From positions 186,001-250,000 of the forward strand of contig OENT01000041.1 in assembly GCA_900239685.1 (NCBI GenBank): DNA of 64,000 nt, read 5' to 3'. Of this stretch, positions 11,935 through 26,200 are shown piece after piece. This DNA is from Rotaria macrura. Lineage: Eukaryota; Rotifera; Eurotatoria; Philodinida; Philodinidae. The translations under genes were made by a program, and so were the position numbers. Every line of letters starts with the position of its first letter. Position 1 is the stretch's first letter. The notes under the pieces were generated by a model. That model was not told where the DNA came from, did no database searches, and saw nothing but the letters and a program-made list of their open reading frames with translations.

Positions 11935-14240
11935 AAATATATGCAATAGATGTTTCAGTCAAGTAGAGAGACTCGTGAACAGTTTTATGATTGTTGTTGA
12001 GTTCTTCTATATCTCTTCTGTATCTATACATACATACATACATACATTGAGAGATAGGAACAGAAAAAGTAAAAGAGAAATAAGACAGGGTTCACGATAG
12101 TCAATTGGCTCTCGTGATAGCATTTATGTGCGCGACATTTTACTTGCTATTTTAAGATTTACATCTGTGGGTTTTTTTTTACTTGATAAATATAGCTTGT
12201 TGTTTCTTATTGACTTAATTTTAAAAGATTTTTCCTGTTTTTTTGTAACTATTAAAATAATTTTTATCGAAGAAATAGAATGACATTACTTGTCAATCCT
12301 ACATTGTTTTTTCATGATTCATTTCGATTTGGGTATACTTTGAAATTCTTTTCAATTTACCTTGTCTCGTTCTTACTATTGACATAGAAGATTATGTTTG
12401 TCTATACGAAGAAGAATGATTGTTTTAGAATGGCGAGAAATGCAAATGAATTATTTATATATCTCCTGTGATTTGAAATAATTCTACGATGTAACGATCG
12501 AGAACAAAAGAAGAAAACAAGCCGTATTGTTGATTGTTACCTGGTGCGAATAGTATATCATCAAATATTTTTATCAGATAATAAATATCAAACAATAAAA
12601 GTAGATAGTTCGATTGAACTACATGTCCAAACGATTGAAATTTAAAATGAAACAAAACATCTATCATACACTCATCCAATCATCTTGATTTTCTAGTATT
12701 CAAGATAATGTCTATAGATTTATTTTAGTTCATATCAATTTATTGCTTTATTCTAATTGTATTGTATTTCTATGCATGGATTTGTTCTGTATAGCAATTG
12801 GAATAAAATAAAAAGCCTCAGTCTTATTTACATGGTAACTTTCGAAATAGTAGATCTATTGCTTACACTTGACGAACAAAAGATAAGTTTCGGAAATTTC
12901 AATCCAAGTAAGTGTATCGGTATGTTTTGCATCCATAGGATATGTCGTAGAGAGATCGAACGATTTGATTTTCTAGTATAACAAAGCATCTTGAGAGATA
13001 AAAATAATAAGACAATTAGTTTGTTGTATGATCCGTTTCGAAATCCACGGCTTATGTGATTCTATATTGGCGCTAGTGAATAACAGACCAATATAGATAT
13101 ATATTAAACATAGTAAGACTTATGTTGATTTTTATTCATATAATTGCATATTGGTAGAAAGAACGAGAGTACATGCGTCAGACCCACTATATAGTGAATG
13201 TCGATATTTGATGAATAATAATCTCTAGAGACGCCAATACGAAGTTAAATGTTCCAAGAAAAACAAAAACAATTTTTCAATATACAGACTATTGATTAAT
13301 CAAGTTTCTACTGTTTGGAATAAATTGGTTTTTTTTTGACCGTGCACTTCATTAAACGATGATTGAATTTTGAATAATAATTATACTACTTCAACCTTGT
13401 CCTACGTTTTCAATATTTCATAATGAAATTCATCTGCGTTACTTCGTATTTGCTTGTTAGTTTTTATATTCAACTATATTCAATTTCGGAAGCAACAGTA
13501 TGAGAAGGTGTACAAGCAAAGTGTACATGAAGTCATTGAAAAGAACAACATCGCCTTCGAACACTTTTTGTATGATTCAAGAACCTAATCAAGCATGATA
13601 TGCGTATGAAAGAATAACAACAACAACAACAACAACAACAAGTGCAGTGTAGATTATATATCAATAGAAACTGAGCGAAGTGCAAAAATCTGTCATTTTA
13701 TCATCAATAGAATTTCTATTGTTCTCAACACGGTGAACTATTCGACACAAGAGGTTGTTTTTGTCATACGATAATGTGGTTGATTCTTTTTAATTAATCA
13801 ACCAATACATAGAGAGCTTCAAGTCATTTTTCAATAAACAACATACATTTGAATGAGTCTCTTTTTTTCTGATCAATACCAATTCTAGTCTATATGTTTG
13901 CGGGCTAAGTGTACTCATTCAATGTTTATCATAAGAGTGAAAACCGTTTGTAGAATGATTCTTCATGTGTTCTCTATTTGTTTAGTGTTGTATTTCTTGA
14001 CAAATATGTATTTAGATTGAAATGTTGATTTCAAAGTTTAAACATCAATGGATCGATTTTTTTTTGATTTTATGTTACATCGTAATATGAACTATACTCT
14101 GCTGACTAGAAACATAGATGGATTTCATTTTATCTGCCATCTAAACTGGCAGAGTCGTTGAGAGATCAAAACTCAAATCAAGCAACAATGTTTGTCATCA
14201 TGATTGAAGAAGATATTTGTAGAATAGACTAATGCAGATA
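11935..14240. other. non-coding region
   Basis: No supported gene on either strand. It holds a CATA tetranucleotide run near 12026-12047 and an ACA trinucleotide run near 13619-13641. The open frames here are short and AT-driven. Confidence 0.5.
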
Positions 14241-14693
14241 GATTTTCCAAGGGGGAAACGGCGGATTTTTGGGATTGCCAATCCCAAAGTAATCCCAAAA
14301 GCCAACAGCAATGTCCTCGTGTAACTGAAGGAATTTCGAGCTGAAATTGTTATCTTTTGTAGACCTCGTGGTTCTTAAAATATTCTGAAAGTTTCAATGT
14401 AAACGAATGTTTCCTTCTTAAGATAATCAACTTTCAAGAAAAAAAGATTTTCTGATCGTGCTGTGAAATACAAGTATTGCTTGCGATCGCACTATCTTCA
14501 CTAGAAAACATCCATTTACGCTGAAACTTTTAGAATATTCTAAGAACCACAAGATCTACATATGATAAAAATTTCAGCTTGAAATTCCTTCATCTTCACG
14601 AGGAGATTACTCGTGAATTTTGGGATTGTCAAAATCCGCAAATCCAAAAGAAATCCAAAAATCCGAAATCCACCGTTTCCCCCTTGGGATTTT
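14241..14693. mobile_element. 441-bp foldback transposon-like element with target duplication
   Basis: The element spans 14247-14687. It begins CCAAGGGGGAAACGGCGGAT and ends with the near reverse complement ATCCACCGTTTCCCCCTTGG in shifted register. The inverted arms run inward for roughly 190-200 bases each: for example CTCGTGGTTCTTAAAATATTCTGAAAG on the left pairs with TTTTAGAATATTCTAAGAACCACAAG on the right, and CGAGCTGAAATTG with the right-arm TTTCAGCTTG. A short unpaired centre lies near 14450-14490. The flanks GATTTT (14241-14246 and 14688-14693) match, a likely 6-base target-site duplication. No ORF of note, so it is non-autonomous. Confidence 0.8.
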
Positions 14694-17264
14694 CAATATC
14701 ACCCACGACACTATGTTTTCCTGTTTGAATCATAACTGTAGATCAGTTTCGAAATATTTTGTGATGTCACCTTGAAATTTAAATTTTCAAGTTTGTTTCA
14801 ATCCACTCTTGTTAATTGTGACTCGATTTTCAACTTTTCTTTTGTATCAAACGAAATTTTCAGAATAAATCTTTAAAAAATGGTTTAAAAACTAAACAGT
14901 ACTTATATGAAATCGGAAATCGTTAACTTTAAATATTGCGAACAATTCAAAATACTTAATAGAAATTGACGGAATTAGCACGCATTGCTTCTTTCCTATT
15001 CATAAAAATGCATGCTCAGTATTGAGAGTTATTGATTTCTTATGAATTTTTCATATGAGTACTGGTCAGTTTTCAACCTTACTTTTCACATTTATTTCGG
15101 AATCGATGTTATATTTTAGGTAGATGCCTAGCACATTTTAAGATTGTACAAAGAGATAGTGGTTGTTATAGAAAATTCACACATATTGACGTTCATGATC
15201 AAAAAAAGAAAGTCAAGTATCTTTAATACCTTATTCTAAAATTCAATTCATATCAACTGGTATACTGAGTGCATCGAATGCAAAAATGACATGTTCAACA
15301 GATCATACCTATTTCGACTATAATCTACGTTGGTGAAGCGTACGTTTTTATTCTTCATCCAGTTTCCTAAGCTGAAATCTATTAGTTGCTTACAAATTAT
15401 GACTTGATTTGTTTTTCAAACGTTTCTAAATGAAGTAATTGGCATACCCTTTCAGGTTTCTTGCATCTGAAGTCTAACCAGTTCAATAGGTTTGGATGAT
15501 ATATCTTGCGTACGACACATATCTGACAACTTCTTCTCAACAAAGCGACGTTGAGAAACCAGTTTCTGTACTAATCATCTCCCACATCCGTATACATATA
15601 TTACATTCAAAAATTTTCTCTAAAAACTATCAAATTCTATTCGTTCTTTTTGACGAAGCTCATTATTATAAGTTCAGTTATATTACGATATAAATTCTAC
15701 GAATGTTGTCTTGTATCACAATATTTGATTTTCTAACGATTTCATATTCTTTCGAGGTATTTCTATCATTTGTTTTGTTTTCATCTAACCCAAGATACTC
15801 TTGTGATATCATTGACTCGTTCATGCATGTTATAATCCAAACCAGATTATAAAATGCACTTTCACTGCATTCACAAGAAATAATGAGGAGTGGTGAGAAA
15901 CGGGAAGGAAAAACAAGCGCTAATAAACTTCTTGAAAAGATTTATATTAATCATTAGGATTGTCAAGTTACACTTAAGTACAGAGTAGGAGGAGTGTTCA
16001 TTGCATTTCCATCAAATTCTACTTCCTAATCAACGTCAACGAACTTTGTTTAACATACAAAACCCTAACTTACTCTTTGATCTCATGAATTATAATAATA
16101 CAGTGTCTCTCTTGCATACGACAACATGAAATAACGTAAACACTTCATAGGCCTTTGAAAATTTTTCAACCATTTCAGTTATAACAAGAAGATATCTAAT
16201 TTAATGATCATACGTCGATTTATAAAAGCCTTAGATAATTTATGAAAGTTTCTTTTATCTTTATCGAACGTGGTTTAATATCATGTTCAATACTCTGAAA
16301 CATTTCAAAAAGAAAATCATACTTTATGTTGTTGTCAAAAAAGAATTTTATTTCATCATCATCATCGTCCAATATTCGAAAATATAATGTTCACAAAAGA
16401 ATTCGATATAATTTTTATTTTTATTACCATGATGCAATCATGGGAAACGAACGAACAAACACAATGATCTAATGCAAAAATTTCCTTTTGAACTTGAATG
16501 AATTCATTAGACTAAAAACATATTAAAAGAAAATATCTTCTGGCTATTTTAATATGTAATTTATTGTTTTTCTTTTGAATCATAATTGTTCTCTAGCATA
16601 AACACAAGAAAAATATTTTTTTCAATTATAACCTAGATGTCTATCAGCAACTCTAGTTCTCTGTATTTATTTCAAAGTACATATGCATGTATCGTATGTA
16701 ATGGCCAATATAAGAAGGAAAATAAACAAAAAAAAAGAAGAAGACGAGAAAGAATGATACAGTGAGAGCACGTACATATTGAACAGACATTGAAATCGAA
16801 CGAAATACTTTTATTCTCAAGGTTTTTTGTCTGTCAATAATCATTACCATCGTGGTTCAATTTAGAAGGGATTATTCATCTGTCTACAAATGTAGTAGTC
16901 AAATGCAATTTGAACAACAGAACAGAAAGAAAAAAAGAGGAGACAGAGGAAAACAAAGATGAGTGTAAGTAAAAGAGAGAGTAAACAGGTTAGACATTTG
17001 TCAAACACAACGAACGAATATGACATGTACACATAAATGGATGTAGAACATGTCATGAATACATACACAGAATCTGACACACCGAGAAAGGGGTTAGATC
17101 TCACTGTATCACCAATTAAAATGTTTTTCTTTTCTCTATACATGTAAATATTCGAAGAGTAGTTTTCTTTTAATAAGGCTCTTCGATCCATCACCACCGG
17201 AAAGTAAGAAAAAAAACTAATAAGATCGACGTAGAAAAAAAAAAGAAAACAAATTAAGTAGATC
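14694..17264. other. non-coding region upstream of the convergent gene end
   Basis: No gene supported. Open frames in this stretch (for instance around 16653-16850 and 16862-17197 on the minus strand) have no family resemblance and lie beyond the stop of the neighbouring minus-strand gene, so they are probably its 3' untranslated or intergenic sequence. Confidence 0.45.
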
Positions 17265-20200
17265 TTATTTTGAACTCGTAAAACATTCTGTTGTTCGTGA
17301 TGAAGTTAGCACCGTCGATGGTGATGACATTTGGAGGGTTTCATCTCCAAGATTCTCATCGCCACTTGTATTATCTGTTGAATCAAAATAAACTGAACTT
17401 GGTCCTTAACGAACAAAAATAAACAAGTATAAAAAATTTTTTTTATTAAAACTTGTCTATACTTCGTCTCAATGGTGAACTTGTGCAATCATAAGAAAGT
17501 GATGTACGAATTTCAAGATCAGATTCATTGTAATCAGTCTGTTTATTTGTAATATTTAATCGTCGTCGTACTTTACATTTATGATTATTTAAACGTGACA
17601 ATGATGACGATATAAAATGTTGATTTTGTTTTTTAGGACGATTTTTCGGTGATTGTACTATGGGTGACGAGTGTGCATCGTTCCAATCCCAATCAAGTGC
17701 ATCGATTGTATTATGTATTGGTTGATTGTAATATTTTGATATCGATGGTGATATAGATGTTTGTGATTGAGAATATTTTTTAGTTAATGTATTTAAATCT
17801 GTTGCTATATGTTCAAGATCGGAATAGAAACGGCTTGTCTGTTCTAGTGCACGTTCTAAACCTTTTTCTGTTGACATATAAGACATAACATTTGATTCGG
17901 TGACTGTTTCTAAAACGAAAAGAAAAGAAAAACAGTAGAACTGATTGAAAATTTCTTAAGAATCAATCAAGAGCTAGGTATACTTGAACCGAATAAGAAT
18001 GAGAGTATTACAGTAGATAAGAGCACGTACTTTTTCTCGTGTGATATTCAATGAAAAAGATTTTTTTTTTTGCATAGTTCATCGTAAATTCTTCGTGCAC
18101 TTTAATTTTATACATTGAATTTATTCGGTTGGTATTTTACATGAGCATGTTAAAGCCGTGTATTTTTGCTTTTTATTTTGAAGCTTCATTTGTCGTAAAA
18201 AATTCCAATGCTTTTCTACTTTCAGAAGTATACGCTCACATAGAATGAAAAAGACATAATTAAGAACTCGAAGGATTTTTTTCGTTGCCCTAGATTTGAA
18301 CATGAATATTCAAACATTGATTGAGTACAATAAAAATTTCTTTTTCTCCTATACCGTCTGCAGATGAATTGAAACGATCTTAAAGATAAAAAAAGGACTT
18401 ACGTGTATCTTGAAGTAATTCACCACGACTGAGTGCGGTGTCGGAATCGTATTTTCTCGATTCCCCATAAAGTGATGTATTTGTAGCATTAGCTGAATAA
18501 TTAATTAATGATTCATTTTCATCGTAATCATTATCAGTCATTGGATTGGCTATTGTTATTGTATCATTGATATGTTGTTGATTACGAGATATGTTTATTG
18601 TTGAAATCTCATGACAATCAACACCTGAATCACCTGTTACAGAATTGGAATGATAAGATTCTTGTAATAAGCCACATGTACCTATTGATGATGACATTTC
18701 TGACCATGTCATTTCGTCAGATAGTTGACTTATTTGAAAATTTTTATTTGGTATCGATACGTGATGTTTATCAATCGGTAAGCCCAATAATGGTTCACGA
18801 TCTGAATCATTTGTATAATCTTGATAGTGATGTGAATTATTACTGTTGATTGTTGCTGTTCGATTTATTAAATCAGGTGATTTTAATTTGGAGGCTGTGG
18901 ACGAGCGTGGTCGTTTCGTATATGTTACAGTTATTTCATTTCCATTGGAAGATAATGTTGAATGTTCTTGACCCATTTGTGACGTTTTTGCCTAGACGAA
19001 ACAAAAGAAGCTATTGTTCTAGTTTGACCTTTTATCATAGGCTCTAGACATGTCGTTACTTCATTAGAAGCGGTCGAAATGAGCATGAAAAACTTACATT
19101 ACGTATATTGTTTGACAAAGACGATAATGTATTATTTGAGATTGATGTTGTTGATGATGAAGGCGTTAGAAAATTTGAAATAAGACGATAAAGTATACAG
19201 CAACCAACACCTATACCAAAACCAATTAGACAACATATTGTTTCATTTCGACGAACTAAGAAGAAAAAAAAGAAGCATCATCAATTGATGAATGTATATT
19301 CTGTAAAACTGTATTTATATATATATATATATATGAACATGTATCTGTGATTCAAGGCTTTCTTTTTGTTTCATGTTGCATAATTTCTCATATAATTAAT
19401 AACTTTTTTTTGTTTTCTTACATCTGTTCTTTTTTTTTCTTTTTCCTATATATTCTAGATGACAAGAGATCGTTTGATAGATGATCGTAGTATCCATTTA
19501 ACATATCAAGAAGAAAAGAATATCAATAGACCAAATGTGTATGTCTATAAACGGTCAATGAAAATATTCTCGACTATCTAATTGACTTTCCATACATGAC
19601 ATCATGAATATCCCGAGGTTATCAAGATTTGTAGAGACGGCACTCTTTTTGTTCGAAGTACCTCAGGCTGTGATATTTTAAAAATTACATGAATTGAACT
19701 TGATCGTTAGATTCGTTCAAACAAATTACCTACAGTCGAATGAATTCTACTGGATAAAAACCGAAGAAAACGATTTGCGCCATATGTTACATTCATCATT
19801 TTCTTTAATTCTAAGCAACTGGTGCACACATCTCTATTATTCATATAATTACCTTTGTTCCAAATGCTTCGTGGAAATACTATGACTAAAAATTTTGCTG
19901 GTTTAATATAATAATTCAATAAAAGACGTATTGGACGTACGACATATATATTAGGGATAATAAGATAAAGTGGTTCGAATGCAATAAAATTCCATAATGA
20001 TACTTCTCTTCTATCACTAATACTTAAAGTCATGACCGTTAAATCGATCTGATTACTACTTTACTGTGCTCCTGTTTCTCAATATATCTATCTATATAAA
20101 TATAAGAAGCAAATTTTTTTTTCTTCACTCTCTCTCTCTCTCTCTTTGCCATTCGTATACACACACATATGTTTTTATAGAGATATGCATATCTGCAGCA

Positions 20201-23200
20201 GGGTGCGTACTTCTTTTTTCTTTCTTTCTCGTTCTGTCTTATTTAACGAATCTATGTCGAACGAAAGAGAACAAATAAAAAATAAACGCTGAAGAATAAA
20301 TTTCTAGAGATAGATTCAAGATGGTTGATTGAAGATATTAAAGTATTACGATATAATGAAGGCATGACTATTAATAGTTAATGCTTTTAACGGAACACAT
20401 CCTAGATACTATTGAAATGAATGTATTTTGTTATTGTTTGAGTAATCAATAGGAAATAAGTAGTACTCGTATTCTTCTGTCCAGATGATGAACAAATAGA
20501 TTGATGACCTTTTCTTCATCAACAATCAATAGATAAATAAAATAAAAATACATACATGTATATATATATATATATCGACTAACATAATACATACTGAGAG
20601 GCGTAGTACATTAATCAATATTTTAACAAACTGTATGTGAATATGTTCGTGCTTATGCAAGAATCATATTACAATAAAACAAGCCGATCGATTTTAGATA
20701 TTCGAATAAGCATAAAAAAGCGAGGTTAATGAAGCTTAGATTACATTTCGACAATTCTAATTGAGCCTATTCTTAAATTTCTCTATGAAAAATTAGTTTA
20801 ATTCAAATATGTATGTATCAAGTGAGACAACATCATTGTTGTGCTAGATGTTTACGTCATAAACACATAAATGTTGTTGATGATGCCTTTATGCACGTAA
20901 TTGTTTTCTACATGCACTTGAAACAAGTGAACAAGAAAAAAAAATGTTGCATTAGTCAATATAAACAATTATTCAATCACAGTTTCTATATAAAATGATG
21001 CTGAATTTAAAAAAAAACATTGTATCCACAAATAGAAATAGAGCACGCGCTTGTGTTGTCCTTTTCTGTTTCATATTCACATGCATTTATGATTTTTAAT
21101 AGGAAATTAAATTCATAGAATAATCTAGCAATATTGTGAGAAAATCGAAATCAATCATCAAGTACGTTTGATTTTTATGCTTGAATTAAACTTTTTTTTT
21201 TCTATCATTATGCATTGATCATTTCCGGTTTCGTTTCGATCATTATCCTAGAGATAGTGGTTGTCCTTTTTCAAGAACAGCATAATGTTTATTTTCGAAA
21301 TGATTATTCTTGTTCTTCCTTTTTCTTGGTAGAAAAATCTATGAGTTCGACTAGAATTGAGTTTATGTAATCTATAGATTTTATTTTTTTTTTATTTTTA
21401 AAGAAGAGCAACATGAACCCGATAGAACTAAAGGATTGCGAGAAAGGTACGAACTCTTTTACGTCATGTTGATTATATTTAATATTAATTGTTCGATAAA
21501 TTCTACAAAAATTTGTCCTCGAAGATTTCGAAAATCAGAAATGAGATTTGAAACTGAAACGAAGATTATAGACAGAATAACTATCTAATGTTAAAAATTG
21601 ATTTTCTAATGTATCTATATGATGAGAGATTGCGACTTAGATTTGATTTTCTCATCATGAAACCTGTGTACCAAAATATCCAGATTGTTTGTCTTTTCTT
21701 TTTGTGTACTCAAAAAGTGAGTACACTCTAGAATCGGTCAGTGTATCCGGCCGGCCGGCCGTTAACACGATAACTCTTTACAAATACATTCGATTGAGCT
21801 GAAATTTTGTACACAGAATTGTCTGATGAATATCTCGACCGAGTTCGAAGATGAGAAGGATCCAGCCCGAAATGGCTGAGTTATCGAAAAAATTGTCATT
21901 TTTCACCAAGCAATCCCTGAGGTGGGGTACAGGGATTTTTTCAAAAAAAACTTTTTTCTCAGAATTATCCACAACGTNTTTTTAACGCTGATTCCGAATC
22001 TGATATTAGTTTTGAACCAAATCGCAGCTTTCTAACAAAACATTGGCTGCAAAAAGGTCTCAAATGCACAAAAACTGCATCTAGAAACAAAATTGCCTAG
22101 ATATGTCTGAGATGATCAGTAGTTTTGGAGTTTCCCAAAAAGGTTTACCAAGATACTTCATCCGTGCACACATTCTAGAATGACTGATTTGTCTCATTCA
22201 CTTTTTGAAGTACACATAACTCTCGGACATAAGTCCGAAGTTTTCACATTTATTCTTTTTTACAGTAGACTATTAAACAAATCGATTTTCCTAATAATCG
22301 ATAAAACATGGTTCATAAAGCAAGCATTCATAATAACTTTTTTTCTAACTATGTGACGAATGACAACTAAATTGACTGAACCGAGATTTTCATGCCTTTG
22401 GCATCATTTAGTTCCATGTTGCTGTGGTTTGAAAAAACAACATTGTAAAACGTGTCTTGATGAGATCTACTCATTCGTGATAATCGAAATTTAAAAAAAA
22501 ACACAATTGATATTCTAGTAGGCTAAAAAACACACTCATCATTATTTTACTGACGATTCAATGCGATAATTAAAACAAGTATACCGAAAATATAAGTTGT
22601 ATAATTATTGCTTTATGAAAACTAGACTTTTGTCAGTCAATATGAATCGATACAAGAATCGAATAAAAGAAAAATGTGCCATGAAACTATCTGACTGTAG
22701 ATTTCATTGTATACACAAGACATCTATTCTTAAGTAAATTGAATCTACCAGAAAATAATTGAAAATCAATAACCAGTTTATTACCCTCGATACCATTGTT
22801 AATGTTGATAAGAAAAGTTCAAGAGAACAATAACATCATTGTAGTCAACAGAAGCGAAGCGGACTTATTTTGAGAGATAATCATACTATGCAATCAGATA
22901 CGTTTCCAACTATTATTATGGTTTTATTTCATGAGAAAAAACCATGCATCATCCACAATATACTCAAGATTCTTCAGTACCATTCGTTTTTGCTAATCGA
23001 AATATCTCGTTTTTCTTTTCCTATTCATCTGCTTATACTTATCTACATCTTGACAAGTTTTCAATGAATGTCATTAGAAGAAAAAATTCTTCGTCGAATC
23101 ACGACACATCAAGTACAACAATGATGAACATCTATTATGCACTAGATATGAATGTATTTTTACATGTTACAAGAATCTTTTTTATAAAAATATCCATTGA

Positions 23201-26200
23201 ACATTGTATAATCATTGAGAGAATGATTTGAATCTCAATCAGTAATAATATTTTTTTTTCTTCGCCTACACGTGATTATCATTGAATCGTCAAGTTCACA
23301 AAGAAATATTGGTTCATCAAGTACAAAGAATAATGCTAATTATAAGAATATTGAAATAGACAACTGTGTAATAAAGTGAAAATATAGATTGGCTATTGAA
23401 TGGATCAGTATTTATTTTTCGTCTTTCTCATAGATATCGATTACATATATTTATATTTCTCAATGTATATCATAGTTGAAAAGCAAAACAAATCACTAGT
23501 CACAACAAAAAGAAAACACCTGTTTTTCTATTTAGAGAGATAATATTTATATTTTCTTTTTTAATTTTGTTCTTTTATAGATACAATTCTATAGAACAAA
23601 TCGAGTACTTAGTAAGCAGTCGGAAAAAAAAATTAACTAAATTCTTTTCTCTTCATCGATGGTAAAATAATAACATATAATATCTATCTATCTATCTATC
23701 TCTATATGTGTGCAACTCGGGAAGCAGACGTCACTGATCGTCAAAATCATTTAGACAATCATCAATTTGACTTTCACAATTATTACCACAAATAAAATGA
23801 GCGAACCATCACAGAGTTTTTCTTTCTTTCTTTCTTTATGAAATCAAATCACATATTCATAATTAACTTCGATAGAATCAATGAAAAGGAAAATTTCTCT
23901 TTTGCTAAATGAATAGAGAGAAAACTAAAAAGGGAATAGACAGACAAATAAACTTACCAGTTAAATTAAACTCGGAAGAAACATTTAAAATTTCCATAAC
24001 CAAATCAACATAATCATTCATTGCATTCAAGTAAATATACGAGTGAAAGTTTGGTACTATTAACAACAATGTTCATATACTGAAGCTCAACATGAACGAT
24101 AACGAACAACGAGGTAAAAAACGCTCGTCCGGCAATTCTGTTCTCAGCAGCTATGGACACCACTTATGTCATCGAATATGTTTCTTGTCGATGACATACA
24201 TATTTAAATGTTTGCATCGAATACATAGTGATGTCGTGCACATTTATTTCTTTCATTATACGTAAACACACAAACAGATAGATAGATATATATATATATA
24301 CATCAGAGTGGATATTCGTCTACGTAGACTACGTATAAATATAGTCAACAATATTTTATCAGCTGCAAGATAACAAAAGGGCAAATAGAAATGGAGATTA
24401 AGAAAAAAACATCGATTTGTAATTCTAGAAAAATAAAATAAAATCAATACCTTTTGAAAATCACAAGGACAATAGCGCTAATCTATCAATGCTGTAATAT
24501 GATACACTTATAATAATCATATTTATTAATGAATTTCACTTAACCAAATGAAAAAACAAACAATGAATTCAATAAAAAAATGGCAATGATTATCATCGAT
24601 ATGCAGTGACCATCTACAAACAATTAGTATGAAGAGATGAGCATTATTGATAAACATCACTATTCTTCCATGAATCATTGCTGTAAGATGTGAGTTGAAA
24701 GATAAACACAACTAAAAGCTAATAATTACATTCGAAATGGACCAATTGTGATAAAATATATCGATGGATGTATATTGAATTACAGTTATCTTTTTCAAAA
24801 TCGTGCATAGGAAACTTTACATGTCCTAGGGAATAGAATAGATGTTGGAATTTTTCTTTCAAAGTATCTATTTAAAGATTTATTTATTCATCGTAAAAGA
24901 CGAACGAATAAATTCTGTGCAATTGATCAAAAATGATTTTAATCATCATAAGAAATTATATGTGACATATAGAATGTTTGCTCTGTCTGTGTAGTACAAT
25001 TAATGCATTCGTTCGATTTGCATACTTTGATAGATTTACTAGGAAATAGTCGAACCCATCCACAAATAATAAATAAGCATAACCTTGAAAGTTTTTTTTT
25101 CGGAGTCGAGTCAAGTTCTTTTAACTATAGAGGAAGGAAAACAAAAATAAAAGGCGCGACAACTATATAAATATATTCAGTATAGGAAAATCATAATAAA
25201 TGGCTGAATCGATTTCACGCAAAACTACGAGGTCGTTTTTTTCACGATTTAACAGTTCATAGAAAAAAGAAAGCCTATTTAATCTTCCCCCTGAATTGAA
25301 TCACATGAGAGAAACAAAATAACTTTTACATAACAACATAGAAAATATATTCTTTCTTCTTTTTTTTTGTTTTTATCCTTTATAATCTTACCACATTTCA
25401 TGAATACTTGAACGATAGATATTGTAAAAAATAGTATTGTGACACGATTCCAATTCTGTTTCATTGTATTAATAATCATGATCATATAAATATGTTCGAA
25501 TCGATTGAAATTCTTTTATACAAGAATAGCCACAAGAAGAAACCACTCGTACCGCATATGTCTATCGTCGCTACTTGTTGGAATCAGAATTGAATATCTA
25601 TTGTAGACTAATGAATGCCTCTGCGCATTTGCTATATACTTATCATCTACAATTCTTTTATTTGATGATGAAAGCTTAACGAAGGAGTATATGACGTTAG
25701 CTAGCTATCTCGTATGGCCTCGTTTTTCTTCGTATTTTTCTCCATCGTTAGAAAATAAGTGTATACCAATGATTGGTATATATCTATAAATATGTTTGTT
25801 GAGTGTCTGGCACTATTCTATTAATCACTACCGTATGTTTAATGCGATGCTATAAACAAAAACTGTAGGAGACAGACAACAAGTTCTATTATGCATCTGT
25901 GTTCATAAATGAACAATAATAACAATAATACATATTTTTATTGCTCGTAAACCATATACAGACAACATCGGAACTAAGCATGAGATGCGATCTTCTTTTT
26001 TCTTTTCAAAGGGTGACGGGGAATCATGCTAAAAAATAGTATTCTTATTTTCAGTTGACATGATCGGCAATAAAGATGTGTCGTCAGACGACAACAGGTT
26101 TTAATTGCTAAGAGAAAGAAAAAAAACACATCTATGCAGATAATAACAGGCGAAAGAAGGATAAATAGGCGGTGCAAGATTGGCATCTGAATTAAAAGAT

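Noticed and set aside
25279..25485. Minus-strand frame with hydrophobic stretch and a GTAAG donor, possible extra exon of the membrane-protein gene
   Set aside because: Its phases do not fit between the exons at 26548 and 24056, which join directly in frame.
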